From Labrys sp. KNU-23 (GTDB lineage Bacteria; Pseudomonadota; Alphaproteobacteria; Rhizobiales; Labraceae), in assembly GCF_008330945.1 (NCBI RefSeq), contig NZ_CP043489.1:3793501-3857500 (forward strand): a DNA stretch of 64,000 nt, read 5' to 3'. Numbering within the stretch: position 1 is the stretch's first letter; every line of letters starts with the position of its first letter. A program made the position numbers and the translations under genes. A model generated the notes under the pieces. The model made no database searches, was not told the origin of the DNA, and saw only the letters and a list, made by a program, of their open reading frames with translations. Shown here one piece after another: positions 16,829 to 27,205 of the stretch.

Positions 16829-17100
16829 TTTACCCCTCCTGGAGCCGATGAGGCTCTCTCCTTTCCTTGACCCGCTGCGCGACACGGCACGCTGGGACCC
16901 CGGAACAGGGATGCAAGGGGATACAGGCATCGAGGGCGCGCGGGCCTCCAGCCAAGCACAGTACCTGCGTACCGCCTATGTGACTGCGGGCACCCTTGTT
17001 GATGCGGATGCGCCGCTGTTACCCTAAGGCGCGCCGTATCACTGGTGCCCCATGAAGGTGGCAGGATCCGCGGTCGTCCGTCGGCGCGCGACGCGGGCCC

Positions 17101-18300
17101 TCAGGGCCCGACGATCACCGGCACCTGCGTCGCCGGGGGGGTGTTGCGGCTGCGCTGGGTGCGCACCACGCCGTCGATCACGGTCATGCCGATGCCGGGC
17201 AGGTCGCCGAGCTGGATGCTGTCCAGAAGGTCCTTGCCCGCCGAATGCTGGGCCTTGTCCATCAGCACGAAATCCGCGGCCCGGCCGACTTCGATCAATC
17301 CGCAGTCGAGCGAGCGCATGCGGGCAGTGTTGCCGGTGGCAAAGCACAGGGCGATCTCGGCCGGCACGTCGCCGAGCGAAGACAGCATCGAGACCATGCG
17401 CAGGATGCCGAGCGGTTGCACGCCTGATCCGGCCGGCGCATCCGTGCCGAGGATGACGCGTTCGAGCTGGTTCATCTCGCGCGCGGTACGCAGCGTATAG
17501 AGGGCGGCCCGTTCATTGCCGTTATGCACCAGTTCCAGGCCACGGCCGCAGCCCTCGCAGATGCAGCGGATCTGGTCGAGCGGCAAAGCAGTATGACCGC
17601 CATTGATGTGGCCGACGACATCGGTATCGGCTTCCAGCACGACATCCTTGTCGATCAGGCCGGAGCCCGGAATCGAGGGGCCGCCGGTATGGATGGTCGA
17701 CTGGATGCCGTATTTGCGGGCCCAGCCCACCATCCTGCGCGCGGTGGGGCCGTCCTTGACGCCGCCGAGACCGACCTCGCCGAGCAGCTTGACGCCGGCA
17801 GCGGCGAGTTCCCTGAAGTCGTCCTCGACCATGTCGGGCTCGATCACCGGCGCGCCGGCATGGATCTTCACGCCGCTGGGCCGGAAGGCGGAGAAGGTGC
17901 GCTGGGCGTAGATCGCCATCGCCTTGAGGCCGACGACATCCCGGGGTCGCCCGGGCGTATGCACCTCGCCGGCCGATATCATGGTGGTGACGCCGCCATG
18001 CAAGTTTGATTCGATCCAGCCGAGCTGGTTCTGCCGCGGCGTCCAGTCGCCGGCGACGGGATGGACATGGCTGTCGATCAGGCCGGGGGTAACCGCCGTG
18101 CCATGGGCGTCGATCACGCTGGTGGCGCCGGAAAGGTCGAGATCCTTCTGTCTGCCGATGGCGGCGATGCGGCCGCCGACCGCCACGATCGTATCGGCAT
18201 CGAGGATGGGATTGGCGATGTCGCCGCTCAAGAGCAGGCCGATATTGCGGATGACGAGCTTGTCATTGGCCCCGCCGGCCTTGGCTTCTTCGTGCGCCAT
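17101..18300 (-). CDS. amidohydrolase, enamidase-like
   Basis: This 399-aa cytosolic metal-dependent hydrolase has the amidohydrolase TIM barrel. Metal ligands are visible in GLIDSHVHP, the metal-bridging region HAGAPV...LLGEVGLGG, IHTGG, HINGGHTA and the catalytic Asp in LGTDAPAGSGVQPLG. The last motifs and HTGGPSIPGSG resemble enamidase of nicotinate fermentation, which opens 6-oxo-tetrahydronicotinate to 2-formylglutarate; this assignment is from memory of the family and is not certain. Other cyclic amidases or imidazolonepropionase-like enzymes are alternatives. GGAGG lies 8 bases before the ATG. The upstream operator resembles that of the molybdenum hydroxylase operon. Confidence 0.78.
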   Translation of the reverse strand: MAHEEAKAGGANDKLVIRNIGLLLSGDIANPILDADTIVAVGGRIAAIGRQKDLDLSGATSVIDAHGTAVTPGLIDSHVHPVAGDWTPRQNQLGWIESNLHGGVTTMISAGEVHTPGRPRDVVGLKAMAIYAQRTFSAFRPSGVKIHAGAPVIEPDMVEDDFRELAAAGVKLLGEVGLGGVKDGPTARRMVGWARKYGIQSTIHTGGPSIPGSGLIDKDVVLEADTDVVGHINGGHTALPLDQIRCICEGCGRGLELVHNGNERAALYTLRTAREMNQLERVILGTDAPAGSGVQPLGILRMVSMLSSLGDVPAEIALCFATGNTARMRSLDCGLIEVGRAADFVLMDKAQHSAGKDLLDSIQLGDLPGIGMTVIDGVVRTQRSRNTPPATQVPVIVGP

Positions 18301-18327
18301 GCTGATGTCCTCCGGATGATGAGATCG

Positions 18328-18357
18328 TTAGTCTACAAACAATTCGGAAGAGCTCAA
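18328..18357 (-). promoter_or_regulatory. promoter and GntR-like operator of the amidohydrolase gene
   Basis: On the minus strand TTGAGC (18352-18357) and TAGACT (18330-18335) are 16 bp apart. The overlapping TTTGTAGACTAA (18328-18339) matches the site at 15790-15801 at 9 of 12 positions and has the same GT-N2-AC core. Confidence 0.5.
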
Positions 18358-18400
18358 GCCTTGGACCACGATTGTGTTTGCATGAAGGGTGCGGGATGCG

Positions 18401-18487
18401 GGGAGTGTCAGCCTCCGGCTGACATTCTGCAACTCAGCAGACGGCGAGCGTTTGGCTTTCAAGATGTCAGCCAGAGGCTGACACTCC
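18401..18487. repeat. bipartite palindrome with GTCAGCC/GGCTGAC hairpins
   Basis: Left hairpin GTCAGCCTCCGGCTGAC and right hairpin GTCAGCCAGAGGCTGAC are flanked by GGGAGT and ACTCCC respectively, so the whole 87 bp is an inverted repeat with hairpins in each arm. It has the same architecture as the elements at 8.8, 12.1 and 49.2 kb but a different sequence. Confidence 0.75.
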
Positions 18488-18561
18488 CAATCTCGCTGGA
18501 TGCGGCTGTAGTGCCATGTCCTGCACGACCCTCGGTGAAGGAAGCAGTACCCAGTGGGATA

Positions 18562-20406
18562 TCAGCCGGTCTCTTCGTCTTCCTTCGCCTCCTCGGCCGC
18601 GTCGATGGCTTCCTTGTTCAGGGTGACGCCAACCGTATCAGGGCGTTCCAGCGGCTCGGGCTTCATCAGGCGCTTGGAATTGACCAGGTCCATGCCGGCA
18701 TAGATGCCGCCTTGCTGCTGTGCCACGATGCGCCTCGCGTCGCGGTCACGCACATCCTCGATGATCTCCTCAGCCTCGATATTGTCGACGCCGAGGGCTT
18801 CCAGGGTCGAGCGCCCGAAGGCGAGGGCGCTCTCATAGGTCTCGCGCATGTGGAAGTCGACGCCGGCGCTCAGCAGGGCCAGCACGTGCTGGCGATCATA
18901 GGCGCGGGAATAGACCTCGGTGAGCGGAAACTCGGCCTTGATCATCTCGACGATCTTCACGGCCGTGGCGCGGTCGTCGATCGCTACGCAGATCACCCGG
19001 GCCTCGCCGGCGCCGGCCGCGCGCAGCACGTCCAGCCGGCCGCCATCGCCGAAATAGACCTTGGCGCCGAAACGGGCGGCGACGTCGATCATCTCGACAT
19101 CCTTGTCGATGATGGTCGTCTCGATGTCGGCAGTGCGCAGGACCTGGGAAACGACCTGGCCAAAGCGGCCGAAGCCGATGACCAGGGCCTTGCCGTGAGC
19201 GTCGGAATAATCCTCCTCCCGGGTCAGCTCGGCCGGAGCGAAACGGGTGAGCAGGCGTTCGGATCCGGCTGCGATCAGGGGGCCAAACAGCATGGTGAAG
19301 GCCGCCAGGGCCTTGACGAAACCGGCCTGCTCGCCTTGGAGGAAGCCGTAGGAAAGCCCGAGCGGGATCAGCACGAAGGCGAACTCGCCGGCGGGCGAGA
19401 GCAGGATGCCGGAGCGGATGGCATCGAGTCTGGTGGAGCCGGTGAGGCGGAAGACTGCGGCGACCGAGACGGACTTGACCAGGATGAGGCCAAGGGCGGC
19501 CACCACCAGGGCGAGCCAGTGCTGCAGCACCAGCGCGCCATTGATGTCCATGCCCACGCTCATGAAGAACAGGCCGAGCAGCAGCCCGCGGAAGGGCTCG
19601 ATATCAGCCTCAAGCTCGTGGCGGAAATTCGATTCGGCCAGCAGCACGCCGGCGAGGAAGGCGCCGAGCGCCATCGACATGCCGGCCCACTGCATCAGCA
19701 GGGCGGTGCCGAGCACGAGCAGCAGGGCTGCGGCCGTCATCACCTCGCGGGCATCGGTGGTGGCAAGGATGCGGAACAGCGGGTTGAGCAGATAGCGCCC
19801 GGCCAGCACCACCACCGCAATCGAGCCGATCATGATGCCGGTGCGCAGCCAGCCTCCGCCTTCACTGGCGACGTGGCTGGCCTCGACGGCGAAAAGCGGG
19901 ATGAGCGCCAGGATCGGCACCACCGACATGTCCTGGAACAGCAGGACCGCGAAGCTGCGCTGGCCATAGGGCGCCTGCAATTCGCCGCGCTCGCCCAGCA
20001 CCTGCAGGGCGATCGCCGTAGCGGAGAGGGCCAGGGCAATGCCGGTGAGGGCGGCTCCCATCACCGACAGGCCGAATGCATTGGCGATACCGCCGATCAC
20101 CAGGGCGCAGACCAGGAGCTGCAGGCCGCCGAGGCCGAAAATATCCTTGCGCATCGCCAGAAGGCGCGAGAGCTGCAACTCGAGCCCAATGACGAAGAGC
20201 AGGAGGACGATGCCGATCTCGCCGATATGCTGGATGGTGATGGTGTCGGTGAACAGCGCGAAGCCGGAGGGGCCGATGGCGAGCCCGGCGATCAGGTAGC
20301 CGAGAATGGCGCCGAAGCCGATGCGCTTGAAAATGGGCACCGCGATGACCGCGGCGCCGAGGAAGAGCAGGAGACTGGGGAGAAAGCTGGCGTTGGAATG
20401 TTCCAT
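18562..20406 (-). CDS. Kef-type cation:proton antiporter (CPA2) with TrkA-N domain
   Basis: This 614-aa inner-membrane protein is probably a K+/H+ antiporter or efflux channel. About twelve hydrophobic segments fill residues 1-385, with family motifs GYLIAGLAIGPSG, FVIGLEL, ALSATAIALQVL and VLLFQDMSVVP. The cytoplasmic TrkA-N domain begins at KALVIGFGRFGQVVSQVL, where GFGRFGQ binds NAD(H), and ends near residue 550; an acidic tail follows. No KefF/KefG ancillary gene is adjacent, so gating by glutathione adducts as in KefB/C is not implied. It appears monocistronic and is followed by the bipartite palindrome at 18.4 kb. Confidence 0.92.
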   Translation of the reverse strand: MEHSNASFLPSLLLFLGAAVIAVPIFKRIGFGAILGYLIAGLAIGPSGFALFTDTITIQHIGEIGIVLLLFVIGLELQLSRLLAMRKDIFGLGGLQLLVCALVIGGIANAFGLSVMGAALTGIALALSATAIALQVLGERGELQAPYGQRSFAVLLFQDMSVVPILALIPLFAVEASHVASEGGGWLRTGIMIGSIAVVVLAGRYLLNPLFRILATTDAREVMTAAALLLVLGTALLMQWAGMSMALGAFLAGVLLAESNFRHELEADIEPFRGLLLGLFFMSVGMDINGALVLQHWLALVVAALGLILVKSVSVAAVFRLTGSTRLDAIRSGILLSPAGEFAFVLIPLGLSYGFLQGEQAGFVKALAAFTMLFGPLIAAGSERLLTRFAPAELTREEDYSDAHGKALVIGFGRFGQVVSQVLRTADIETTIIDKDVEMIDVAARFGAKVYFGDGGRLDVLRAAGAGEARVICVAIDDRATAVKIVEMIKAEFPLTEVYSRAYDRQHVLALLSAGVDFHMRETYESALAFGRSTLEALGVDNIEAEEIIEDVRDRDARRIVAQQQGGIYAGMDLVNSKRLMKPEPLERPDTVGVTLNKEAIDAAEEAKEDEETG

Positions 20407-20581
20407 GAGCCTTCATGCAATTGGAGAGCGGCGAGGTCAATTCCTTAGGGACAGCCAGTGTCCTGGGAGGGAATCGCAAGCGGGAATGAGAGCGTAGGAA
20501 ATAGGGTGGGCGTTTCTCAAATTTATTCCTGACCGCTGCCTGTTCAAGAGGACGACGGATATGCGTGGTGCTGCAAAAGAA

Positions 20582-20609
20582 AAGAGCGGCGCCTTTCGGC
20601 GCCGCTCTT
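20582..20609 (-). terminator. Rho-independent terminator of groESL
   Basis: A 12-bp perfect stem (AAGAGCGGCGCC / GGCGCCGCTCTT) lies 27 bp after the groEL stop, followed on the minus strand by TTTCTTTT. Confidence 0.92.
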
Positions 20610-20636
20610 CTGTAATCGACCGAGTGGCCGGACTTC

Positions 20637-22274
<1,638 letters not shown>

Positions 22275-22315
22275 TTGGGTGTCCTCAGAATGAATGGGGA
22301 GATGGTAGCTGCCGT

Positions 22316-22603
22316 TTAGGCAACGATACCCATGATGTCGGATTCCTTCATGATGAGGTAATCCTCACCATCGAGCTTGATCTCGGTGCCCGACCACTTG
22401 CCGAACAGCACGCGATCACCAGCCTTGACATCGAGGGGAGTGAGCTTGCCGGAATCATCGCGGCCACCGGGGCCGACTGCGATGACCTTGCCCTCCTGGG
22501 GCTTTTCCTTGGCGGTATCGGGAATGATGATGCCGCCCTTGGACTTTTCCTCGGCATCGACGCGCTGTACGACCACGCGGTCGTGGAGCGGACGGAACTT
22601 CAT
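22316..22603 (-). CDS. groES: 10-kDa co-chaperonin GroES
   Basis: GroES is the 95-aa heptameric lid of the GroEL chamber. The protein starts MKFRPLHDRVVVQR, has the mobile loop KSKGGIIIPDTAKEKPQEG and ends ESDIMGIVA. A 15-residue upstream extension is open, but the ATG at 22603 is preferred because AGGAAG precedes it by 7 bases and the family begins here. It is the first gene of the groESL operon, with a CIRCE element about 70 bp upstream. Confidence 0.98.
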   Translation of the reverse strand: MKFRPLHDRVVVQRVDAEEKSKGGIIIPDTAKEKPQEGKVIAVGPGGRDDSGKLTPLDVKAGDRVLFGKWSGTEIKLDGEDYLIMKESDIMGIVA

Positions 22604-22672
22604 GATGGTCTTCCTCTTGTGCGAGGGGCTGGGCCCCTTGGTCCACATCGAAGGGATTTTTATGAAAGATCG

Positions 22673-22699
22673 TTAGCACTCAGCAAAGGCGAGTGCTAA
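22673..22699. promoter_or_regulatory. CIRCE element (HrcA operator)
   Basis: A perfect TTAGCACTC-N9-GAGTGCTAA inverted repeat lies between the groESL promoter and groES. HrcA represses through this site until heat shock. Confidence 0.97.
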
Positions 22700-22710
22700 C
22701 GACTGACCCG

Positions 22711-22739
22711 GATTTAGTCAGCCCCCCCGTGACTGTCAA
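22711..22739 (-). promoter_or_regulatory. groESL promoter (sigma-70 type)
   Basis: On the minus strand TTGACA (22734-22739) and TAAATC (22711-22716) are 17 bp apart, with CIRCE beginning about 12 bp downstream of the -10, over or just after the start site. Confidence 0.75.
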
Positions 22740-22852
22740 GGAGCGCACCTGCAAACAATTTGGGCCAAGGCAAATTTGGTGAATTACGGGCGCGAGGCGT
22801 TTGTGGTTCGACGCCAGCATCTCGTTTCGCAAAGGCGCGCCGAAACAAGGAA

Positions 22853-23731
22853 TTAGGCCACGCGGGCTCGTGGAGCGCTGAAGGTCGCAAACAGGCAGGC
22901 GGCCATGATCAGCGTGGCACCCGCGAGCGTCCAGTTCGTCGGCACCTCGGCGAAGATATAGTAGCCGAAGATCATCGCCCAGACGAAGGCGGTGTATTCC
23001 ATGATGCCGAGCCGTGCGGCATGGCCGCGCGCATAGGCCCAGGCAAGGCACAGATGGCCGAACGTGCCGAACAAGCCGACGGTGGCGGTGATCAGCCAGT
23101 GCTCCAGCTTGACCGGCTGCCATTGCCACAGCCCGGCCGGCAGCACGAACAGGAAGGCAAAGCAATTGGAGAGCAACACGATGGTCAGCGTCGAATCCTG
23201 GCTCGACTGCTGACGCATCAGCACCATGGAGAGAGCGTAAAAGAAGGCGCAGCCGAGCGCCGCCAGGAGGCCGATCACATCAAACGCATGGGCCTGGCTG
23301 GCCTCCTGGCCACGAGCGATCACCAGCACGCCGGCAAAGCCGACCAGGATGGCGAGGAGCGCCCGCACGGCGATCGCCTCCTTCAGGATGAGGCGTCCCA
23401 GCACGGCCATCAGCAGCGGGGCGAGGAAGGTGAGCGTGATAGCCTCGACCAGCGGCAGCCGCGAAATCGCGGTGAAGAAGCAGGCCGCCGTCGCCAGGAC
23501 CACCACGGCGCGCAGGGCGTTGCGCTTGAACGCAGCGGGGCTCGGCCAGCCCTTGGCGAAGATGAGATAGATCACCAATGCGACCACGGCTCCGGCGCCA
23601 TAGCGCATGGTAATGGCCTGCATCAGCGGATAGGTGGTCGAGATCACCTTCATGCCGGTATCGAGAAAGGCCAGGAAGGTGACGCCCAGCCCTGACATCA
23701 GGATGGGGCGCAGCGATGCCTCGTTCCTCAT
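22853..23731 (-). CDS. DMT-superfamily (EamA) transporter
   Basis: This is a 292-aa inner-membrane protein with about ten hydrophobic segments in two EamA repeats. Recognisable parts are FLDTGMKVISTTYPLMQAI, the TFLAPLLMAVLGRLILKE motif ending helix 4, and the second repeat's EYTAFVWAMIFGYYIFAEVPT. Members export amino acids, metabolites or drugs, and the substrate cannot be inferred. Its gene is divergent from hemA and separated from groESL by the groESL promoter region, so it is probably transcribed alone. Confidence 0.88.
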   Translation of the reverse strand: MRNEASLRPILMSGLGVTFLAFLDTGMKVISTTYPLMQAITMRYGAGAVVALVIYLIFAKGWPSPAAFKRNALRAVVVLATAACFFTAISRLPLVEAITLTFLAPLLMAVLGRLILKEAIAVRALLAILVGFAGVLVIARGQEASQAHAFDVIGLLAALGCAFFYALSMVLMRQQSSQDSTLTIVLLSNCFAFLFVLPAGLWQWQPVKLEHWLITATVGLFGTFGHLCLAWAYARGHAARLGIMEYTAFVWAMIFGYYIFAEVPTNWTLAGATLIMAACLFATFSAPRARVA

Positions 23732-24205
23732 GGCCGCACCATCAGCACGGTGGCCGGACTGCCACCGTCACGGGCTTCGCGGATCTCGACATCGGGGAGG
23801 AACACGGGGGTCAACCGCTGCATATCAGGAAATCTTGTTTCCTTTCATTAATGAGGATGGGGGTGAATCGTCCATCGGGCGGCGAAAATATTTCTCGGTC
23901 CCGCTTCCTTTTCTCGGTCAGGTTCTTTCCCGCCGCTCGGTGGGAAGCACTTTCCAGCAATCGGAGGAAGACGGGCCGATCCGCCGCTCTTAAGCTCGGC
24001 GGTAAGGTTGCGGCTGCGTGCGAAAGCGCAAGGACCCGCGACCAATCGCCGTCTTTACTGCCCGTCATGGTGCATCGGCGAAAAATTCGGGTTATGACTG
24101 GGCTAGATTGGAAGAATTCGAAGCGAGCATTGGCTTCTTTGGTCGGCGTCGCCGGGTTTGGGGCAATCCCCACGGCCTGGTTCGAGGCGAGTTTGGGTTG
24201 AGATG
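23732..24205. other. divergent intergenic region, DMT transporter / hemA
   Basis: This 474-bp region must hold both promoters. I see no tRNA, riboswitch or clear FNR-type TTGAT-N4-ATCAA box. Short frames across it look like chance. Confidence 0.4.
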
Positions 24206-25432
24206 ATGAACTACACCGCGATTTTCGAAACGGCTGTCGACGCTCTCCGGCGCGAGAAGCGCTATCGTGTCTTCGCCGATATCGAACGGATCGCCGGGCG
24301 TTTTCCCCACGCCCTCTGGCATGCGCCTGATGGTCCGCGTGAAATCGTGGTGTGGTGTTCCAACGATTATCTCGGCATGGGCCAGCACCCCGGCTCGATC
24401 GCTGCCATGGTCGAGGCGGCGCAGCAGCTCGGCGTCGGCGCTGGCGGCACGCGCAACATCTCGGGCAACAGCCACCAGGTGGTGACGCTGGAGCGCGAGC
24501 TCGCCGATCTCCATGGCAAGGAAGCCGCACTGGTCTTCACCTCCGGCTACGTTTCGAACCAGACCGGCATTTCCACCCTCGGTAGGCTGCTGCCTGACGG
24601 CCTGATCCTGTCAGACCAGCTCAACCACAATTCGATGATCGAGGGCGTGCGCCAGTCGGGCCGTGAGAAGGTGATCTTCCGCCACAACGATCTCGACCAT
24701 CTCGAAGACCTCCTGCGCAAGGCCGGCAAGGAGCGTCCCAAGCTGATCGCGTTCGAGAGCGTCTATTCCATGGATGGAGATGTCGCGCCGATCGGGCGCA
24801 TCTGCGATCTGGCCGAGCGCTACAACGCCATGACCTATCTCGACGAGGTGCATGCCGTCGGCATGTATGGCCCGCGCGGCGGCGGCATCGCCGAGCGTGA
24901 CGGCGAGATGGGGCGCGTCGATGTGATCGAGGGCACGCTCGCCAAGGCGTTCGGCACGCTCGGAGGCTATATCGCGGCCAATACCCCTATCGTCGACGCC
25001 GTGCGCTCGCATGCGCCCGGCTTCATCTTCACCTCGGCGCTGCCACCGGCCGTGGCGGCAGCGGCACAGGCCTCGGTCCGCCACCTCAAGGCCTCGCAGA
25101 GCGAACGTGCTGCCCAGCAGGCCAATGCCGCTCGGACCAAGGCGGCGCTGGCCAATGCCGGCCTGCCGGTGACGATTTCCGAAACTCATATCGTGCCGGT
25201 GATCGTCGGCGATGCCGAACGCTGCAAGGCGGCCAGCGACCTGCTGCTCGCCGAGCACGGCATCTACATCCAGCCGATCAACTATCCCACCGTGCCGCGT
25301 GGCACCGAGCGCCTGCGCATCACGCCGACGCCTTTCCATGGCGAGGAGCTGATCGCTGAGCTGACGAAGGCGCTGGTGGCGGTGTGGCACAAGCTCGACC
25401 TGCCCTTCCGGCTGCGTGCCGCCGCGGAATAA
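24206..25432 (+). CDS. hemA: 5-aminolevulinate synthase
   Basis: HemA is a PLP enzyme that condenses glycine and succinyl-CoA to 5-aminolevulinate, the first haem precursor, by the C4 (Shemin) route of Alphaproteobacteria. The 408-aa protein has RYRVFADIERIAGRFP, WCSNDYLGMGQHP, GAGGTRNISGN, the PLP-phenyl region DEVHAVGMYGPRGGG and the Schiff-base Lys in GTLAKAFGTLGGYI. Two tandem ATGs (24203 and 24206) could start it; the second matches the family start. A clear ribosome site is missing. It is monocistronic and followed by a palindrome carrying an insertion sequence. Confidence 0.96.
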   Translation: MNYTAIFETAVDALRREKRYRVFADIERIAGRFPHALWHAPDGPREIVVWCSNDYLGMGQHPGSIAAMVEAAQQLGVGAGGTRNISGNSHQVVTLERELADLHGKEAALVFTSGYVSNQTGISTLGRLLPDGLILSDQLNHNSMIEGVRQSGREKVIFRHNDLDHLEDLLRKAGKERPKLIAFESVYSMDGDVAPIGRICDLAERYNAMTYLDEVHAVGMYGPRGGGIAERDGEMGRVDVIEGTLAKAFGTLGGYIAANTPIVDAVRSHAPGFIFTSALPPAVAAAAQASVRHLKASQSERAAQQANAARTKAALANAGLPVTISETHIVPVIVGDAERCKAASDLLLAEHGIYIQPINYPTVPRGTERLRITPTPFHGEELIAELTKALVAVWHKLDLPFRLRAAAE

Positions 25433-25488
25433 GCCCGCCTCCGGTACGCAATTGCAGGTCGCCGGGGCGTCTTCGAGTTCGCACGACC

Positions 25489-25510
25489 TTGTCATAGTCG
25501 GGCTTGACCC
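25489..25510. repeat. left part of an IS-split palindrome
   Basis: TTGTCATAGTCGGGCTTGAC(CC) is the outer left arm of a palindromic element whose remaining part resumes after the insertion sequence. Its last 11 bases are duplicated at 26784-26794. Confidence 0.75.
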
Positions 25511-26783
25511 ACGGCTGTCCGGTTTAGATTTAGTGGACAAGGCGCACGGTGTTGATTCTACTCGTGTTCAGGACGTTGGCGCGTCACCTGGACACGAGAG
25601 TGGAGCAACACCGTGCGGCACCACAATAGCGTTTTCCACGATCTGGTGAAGCGAGTTCCGTGGGCGAAGTTCGATCGGCTTGTGGTTGCGCACAAGGCCG
25701 ATCATCGGATCCGCCGTCTGTCGACCAAGAGCCAGTTTCTGGCGCTGCTGTACGGGCAGTTGGCTGGCGCGGTCAGTCTGCGCGACGTCGAGTGCGGGCT
25801 CAGGAGCCACGCCGACCGTCTCTACCATGTCGGCGGGGTGACGGTGCCACGATCCACTTTGGCCGATGCCAACAGCACTCGGCCGAGCGCGGTGTTCAGC
25901 GAACTGTTCGCCCAGATGGTGGCCCAGGCCCAGCGGGGCCTGCGTCGGGCGGTGGGCGATGCCGTCTATCTGATCGATTCCACCGGGATCCGGCTCAGCG
26001 GGCTGGGCAGCCAATGGGCGCGCTTTTCGGCAAAGACCTGCGGCGCCAAGGTCCATGTGGTCTATGATCCCGATGCCGACCGGCCAATCTATGCGGCCGT
26101 GACGGCGGCCAACGTCAATGACATCACCCCGGCCCAGGCCATGCCGATCGAGGCCGGCGCCACCTATGTGTTCGATCTGGGTTATTATGATTATAGCTGG
26201 TGGGCTCAGATGGACCGGGCCGGCTGTCGCATCGTCACGCGCTTCAAGACCCGTACGCGCCTGACCGTCACGGCCGAACTGGCTGTGCCGGAGGAGGATG
26301 GTGCCATCCTGTCCGACCGCATCGGCCTCCTGCCGTCACGCCAGGCCAAGAGCCGCAAGAACCCGTTCCAGGCCCCTGTCCGCGAGATCCGCCTCAAGAC
26401 CCCGACAGGCAAGGTGCTGCGCATCCTGTCCAACGATCTTGACACCAGCGCCCAGGAGATCGCCGACCTCTACAAACGGCGCTGGGCTATCGAGCTGTTC
26501 TTTCGATGGGTCAAGCAAACCCTGAAGATCCGCCACTTTCTCGGCACCAGCGAGAACGCCGTGCGCATCCAGATCGCCGTCGCCCTCATCGCCTTCCTGC
26601 TCCTGCGCCTGGCACAGGCTGCTCAAAAGGCCGTCCAAAGCCCCCTCGCTTTCGCCAGATTGGTTCGCGCCAATCTCATGCATCGACGCCGTATCGACAA
26701 ACTCATCACAGGCCCGCCGCCACCGCCTCCTCCGTCACCTCAGATGGTGCTGCAATGGAACTGAAACTTAACCGGACAGCCGT
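25511..26783 (+). mobile_element. intact IS4-family insertion sequence (1273 bp)
   Basis: The ends are inverted repeats beginning ACGGCTGTCCGGTT on both sides, with homology extending to about 23 bp. The element is flanked by exact 11-bp direct repeats GGGCTTGACCC (25500-25510 and 26784-26794), consistent with the 9-13 bp duplications of IS4-family elements. It carries one complete transposase gene and sits in one arm of an intergenic palindrome. The exact duplication suggests a recent insertion. Confidence 0.93.
25613..26764 (+). CDS. IS4-family transposase
   Basis: This 383-aa DDE transposase appears intact. The N-terminal part (KRVPWAKFDRLVVAHKAD) resembles the DUF4372 domain. The catalytic core shows Asp in LIDSTGIRL, Asp in FDLGYYDYSWW and the IS4 signature Y-x2-R-x3-E-x6-K in YKRRWAIELFFRWVK, so DDE is complete. 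The GTG start has GGAG about 7 bases upstream. A proline run (GPPPPPPPSP) lies near the C-terminus. It fills most of the element from 100 bp after the left end to 19 bp before the right end. Confidence 0.94.
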   Translation: MRHHNSVFHDLVKRVPWAKFDRLVVAHKADHRIRRLSTKSQFLALLYGQLAGAVSLRDVECGLRSHADRLYHVGGVTVPRSTLADANSTRPSAVFSELFAQMVAQAQRGLRRAVGDAVYLIDSTGIRLSGLGSQWARFSAKTCGAKVHVVYDPDADRPIYAAVTAANVNDITPAQAMPIEAGATYVFDLGYYDYSWWAQMDRAGCRIVTRFKTRTRLTVTAELAVPEEDGAILSDRIGLLPSRQAKSRKNPFQAPVREIRLKTPTGKVLRILSNDLDTSAQEIADLYKRRWAIELFFRWVKQTLKIRHFLGTSENAVRIQIAVALIAFLLLRLAQAAQKAVQSPLAFARLVRANLMHRRRIDKLITGPPPPPPPSPQMVLQWN

Positions 26784-26864
26784 GGGCTTGACCCGGCTAT
26801 CCCGAAGCCGCACGCGCAATCGGCCGCGAGGGCTGGATTGCCGGGTCAAACCCGGCAATGACAA
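26784..26864. repeat. target duplication and right part of the split palindrome
   Basis: After the duplicated GGGCTTGACCC comes GGCTATCC, an unpaired spacer, and the opposite arm GGATTGCCGGGTCAAACCCG ending in GGCAATGACAA (26864). Removing the IS and one duplicate restores an element of about 93 bp with TTGTCAT/ATGACAA ends and a CCGGG..CCCGG-type hairpin in each arm. Confidence 0.75.
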
Positions 26865-27205
26865 ATCGGAGCGTTTCTTCCTCAAGTGAAATGCGTTGTC
26901 TCCGAAATTCGGCTTCTCGTCATGCGAACCGCGTGAAGCACGCCGGCGCGTTGCAAGCGCGTGGTGGCGCTCGCGATGATAGCATGGGCCGAGACGGTGT
27001 GGCCGGCCCAAAACGGGCCGTGGCGGTAACCATGATTGCTAGCCGAAAAGTTACCATATTTCGGGAATGGCGCGCCTTGTGGCCCGAAATCAACGGCGCG
27101 GCCGTCTGATTCAATCTTTGTTGGCGATTTACGCACAAACGTTTGGTTACGGCTTTCCGGGGGGACCGGGGCCGATTGTTCCGGCGTTTGTTGACGTGAG
27201 TATCC
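26865..27205. other. intergenic region before the GH25 gene
   Basis: About 340 bp with no gene I can support. The AT-richer stretch near 27030-27060 may contain the promoter of the downstream lipoprotein gene. Confidence 0.35.

Noticed and set aside
18061..20448. Plus-strand frame of 795 codons opposite the Kef antiporter
   Set aside because: Low-complexity Glu/Gln/His/Gly-rich translation with no domain; the minus strand encodes a clear transporter.
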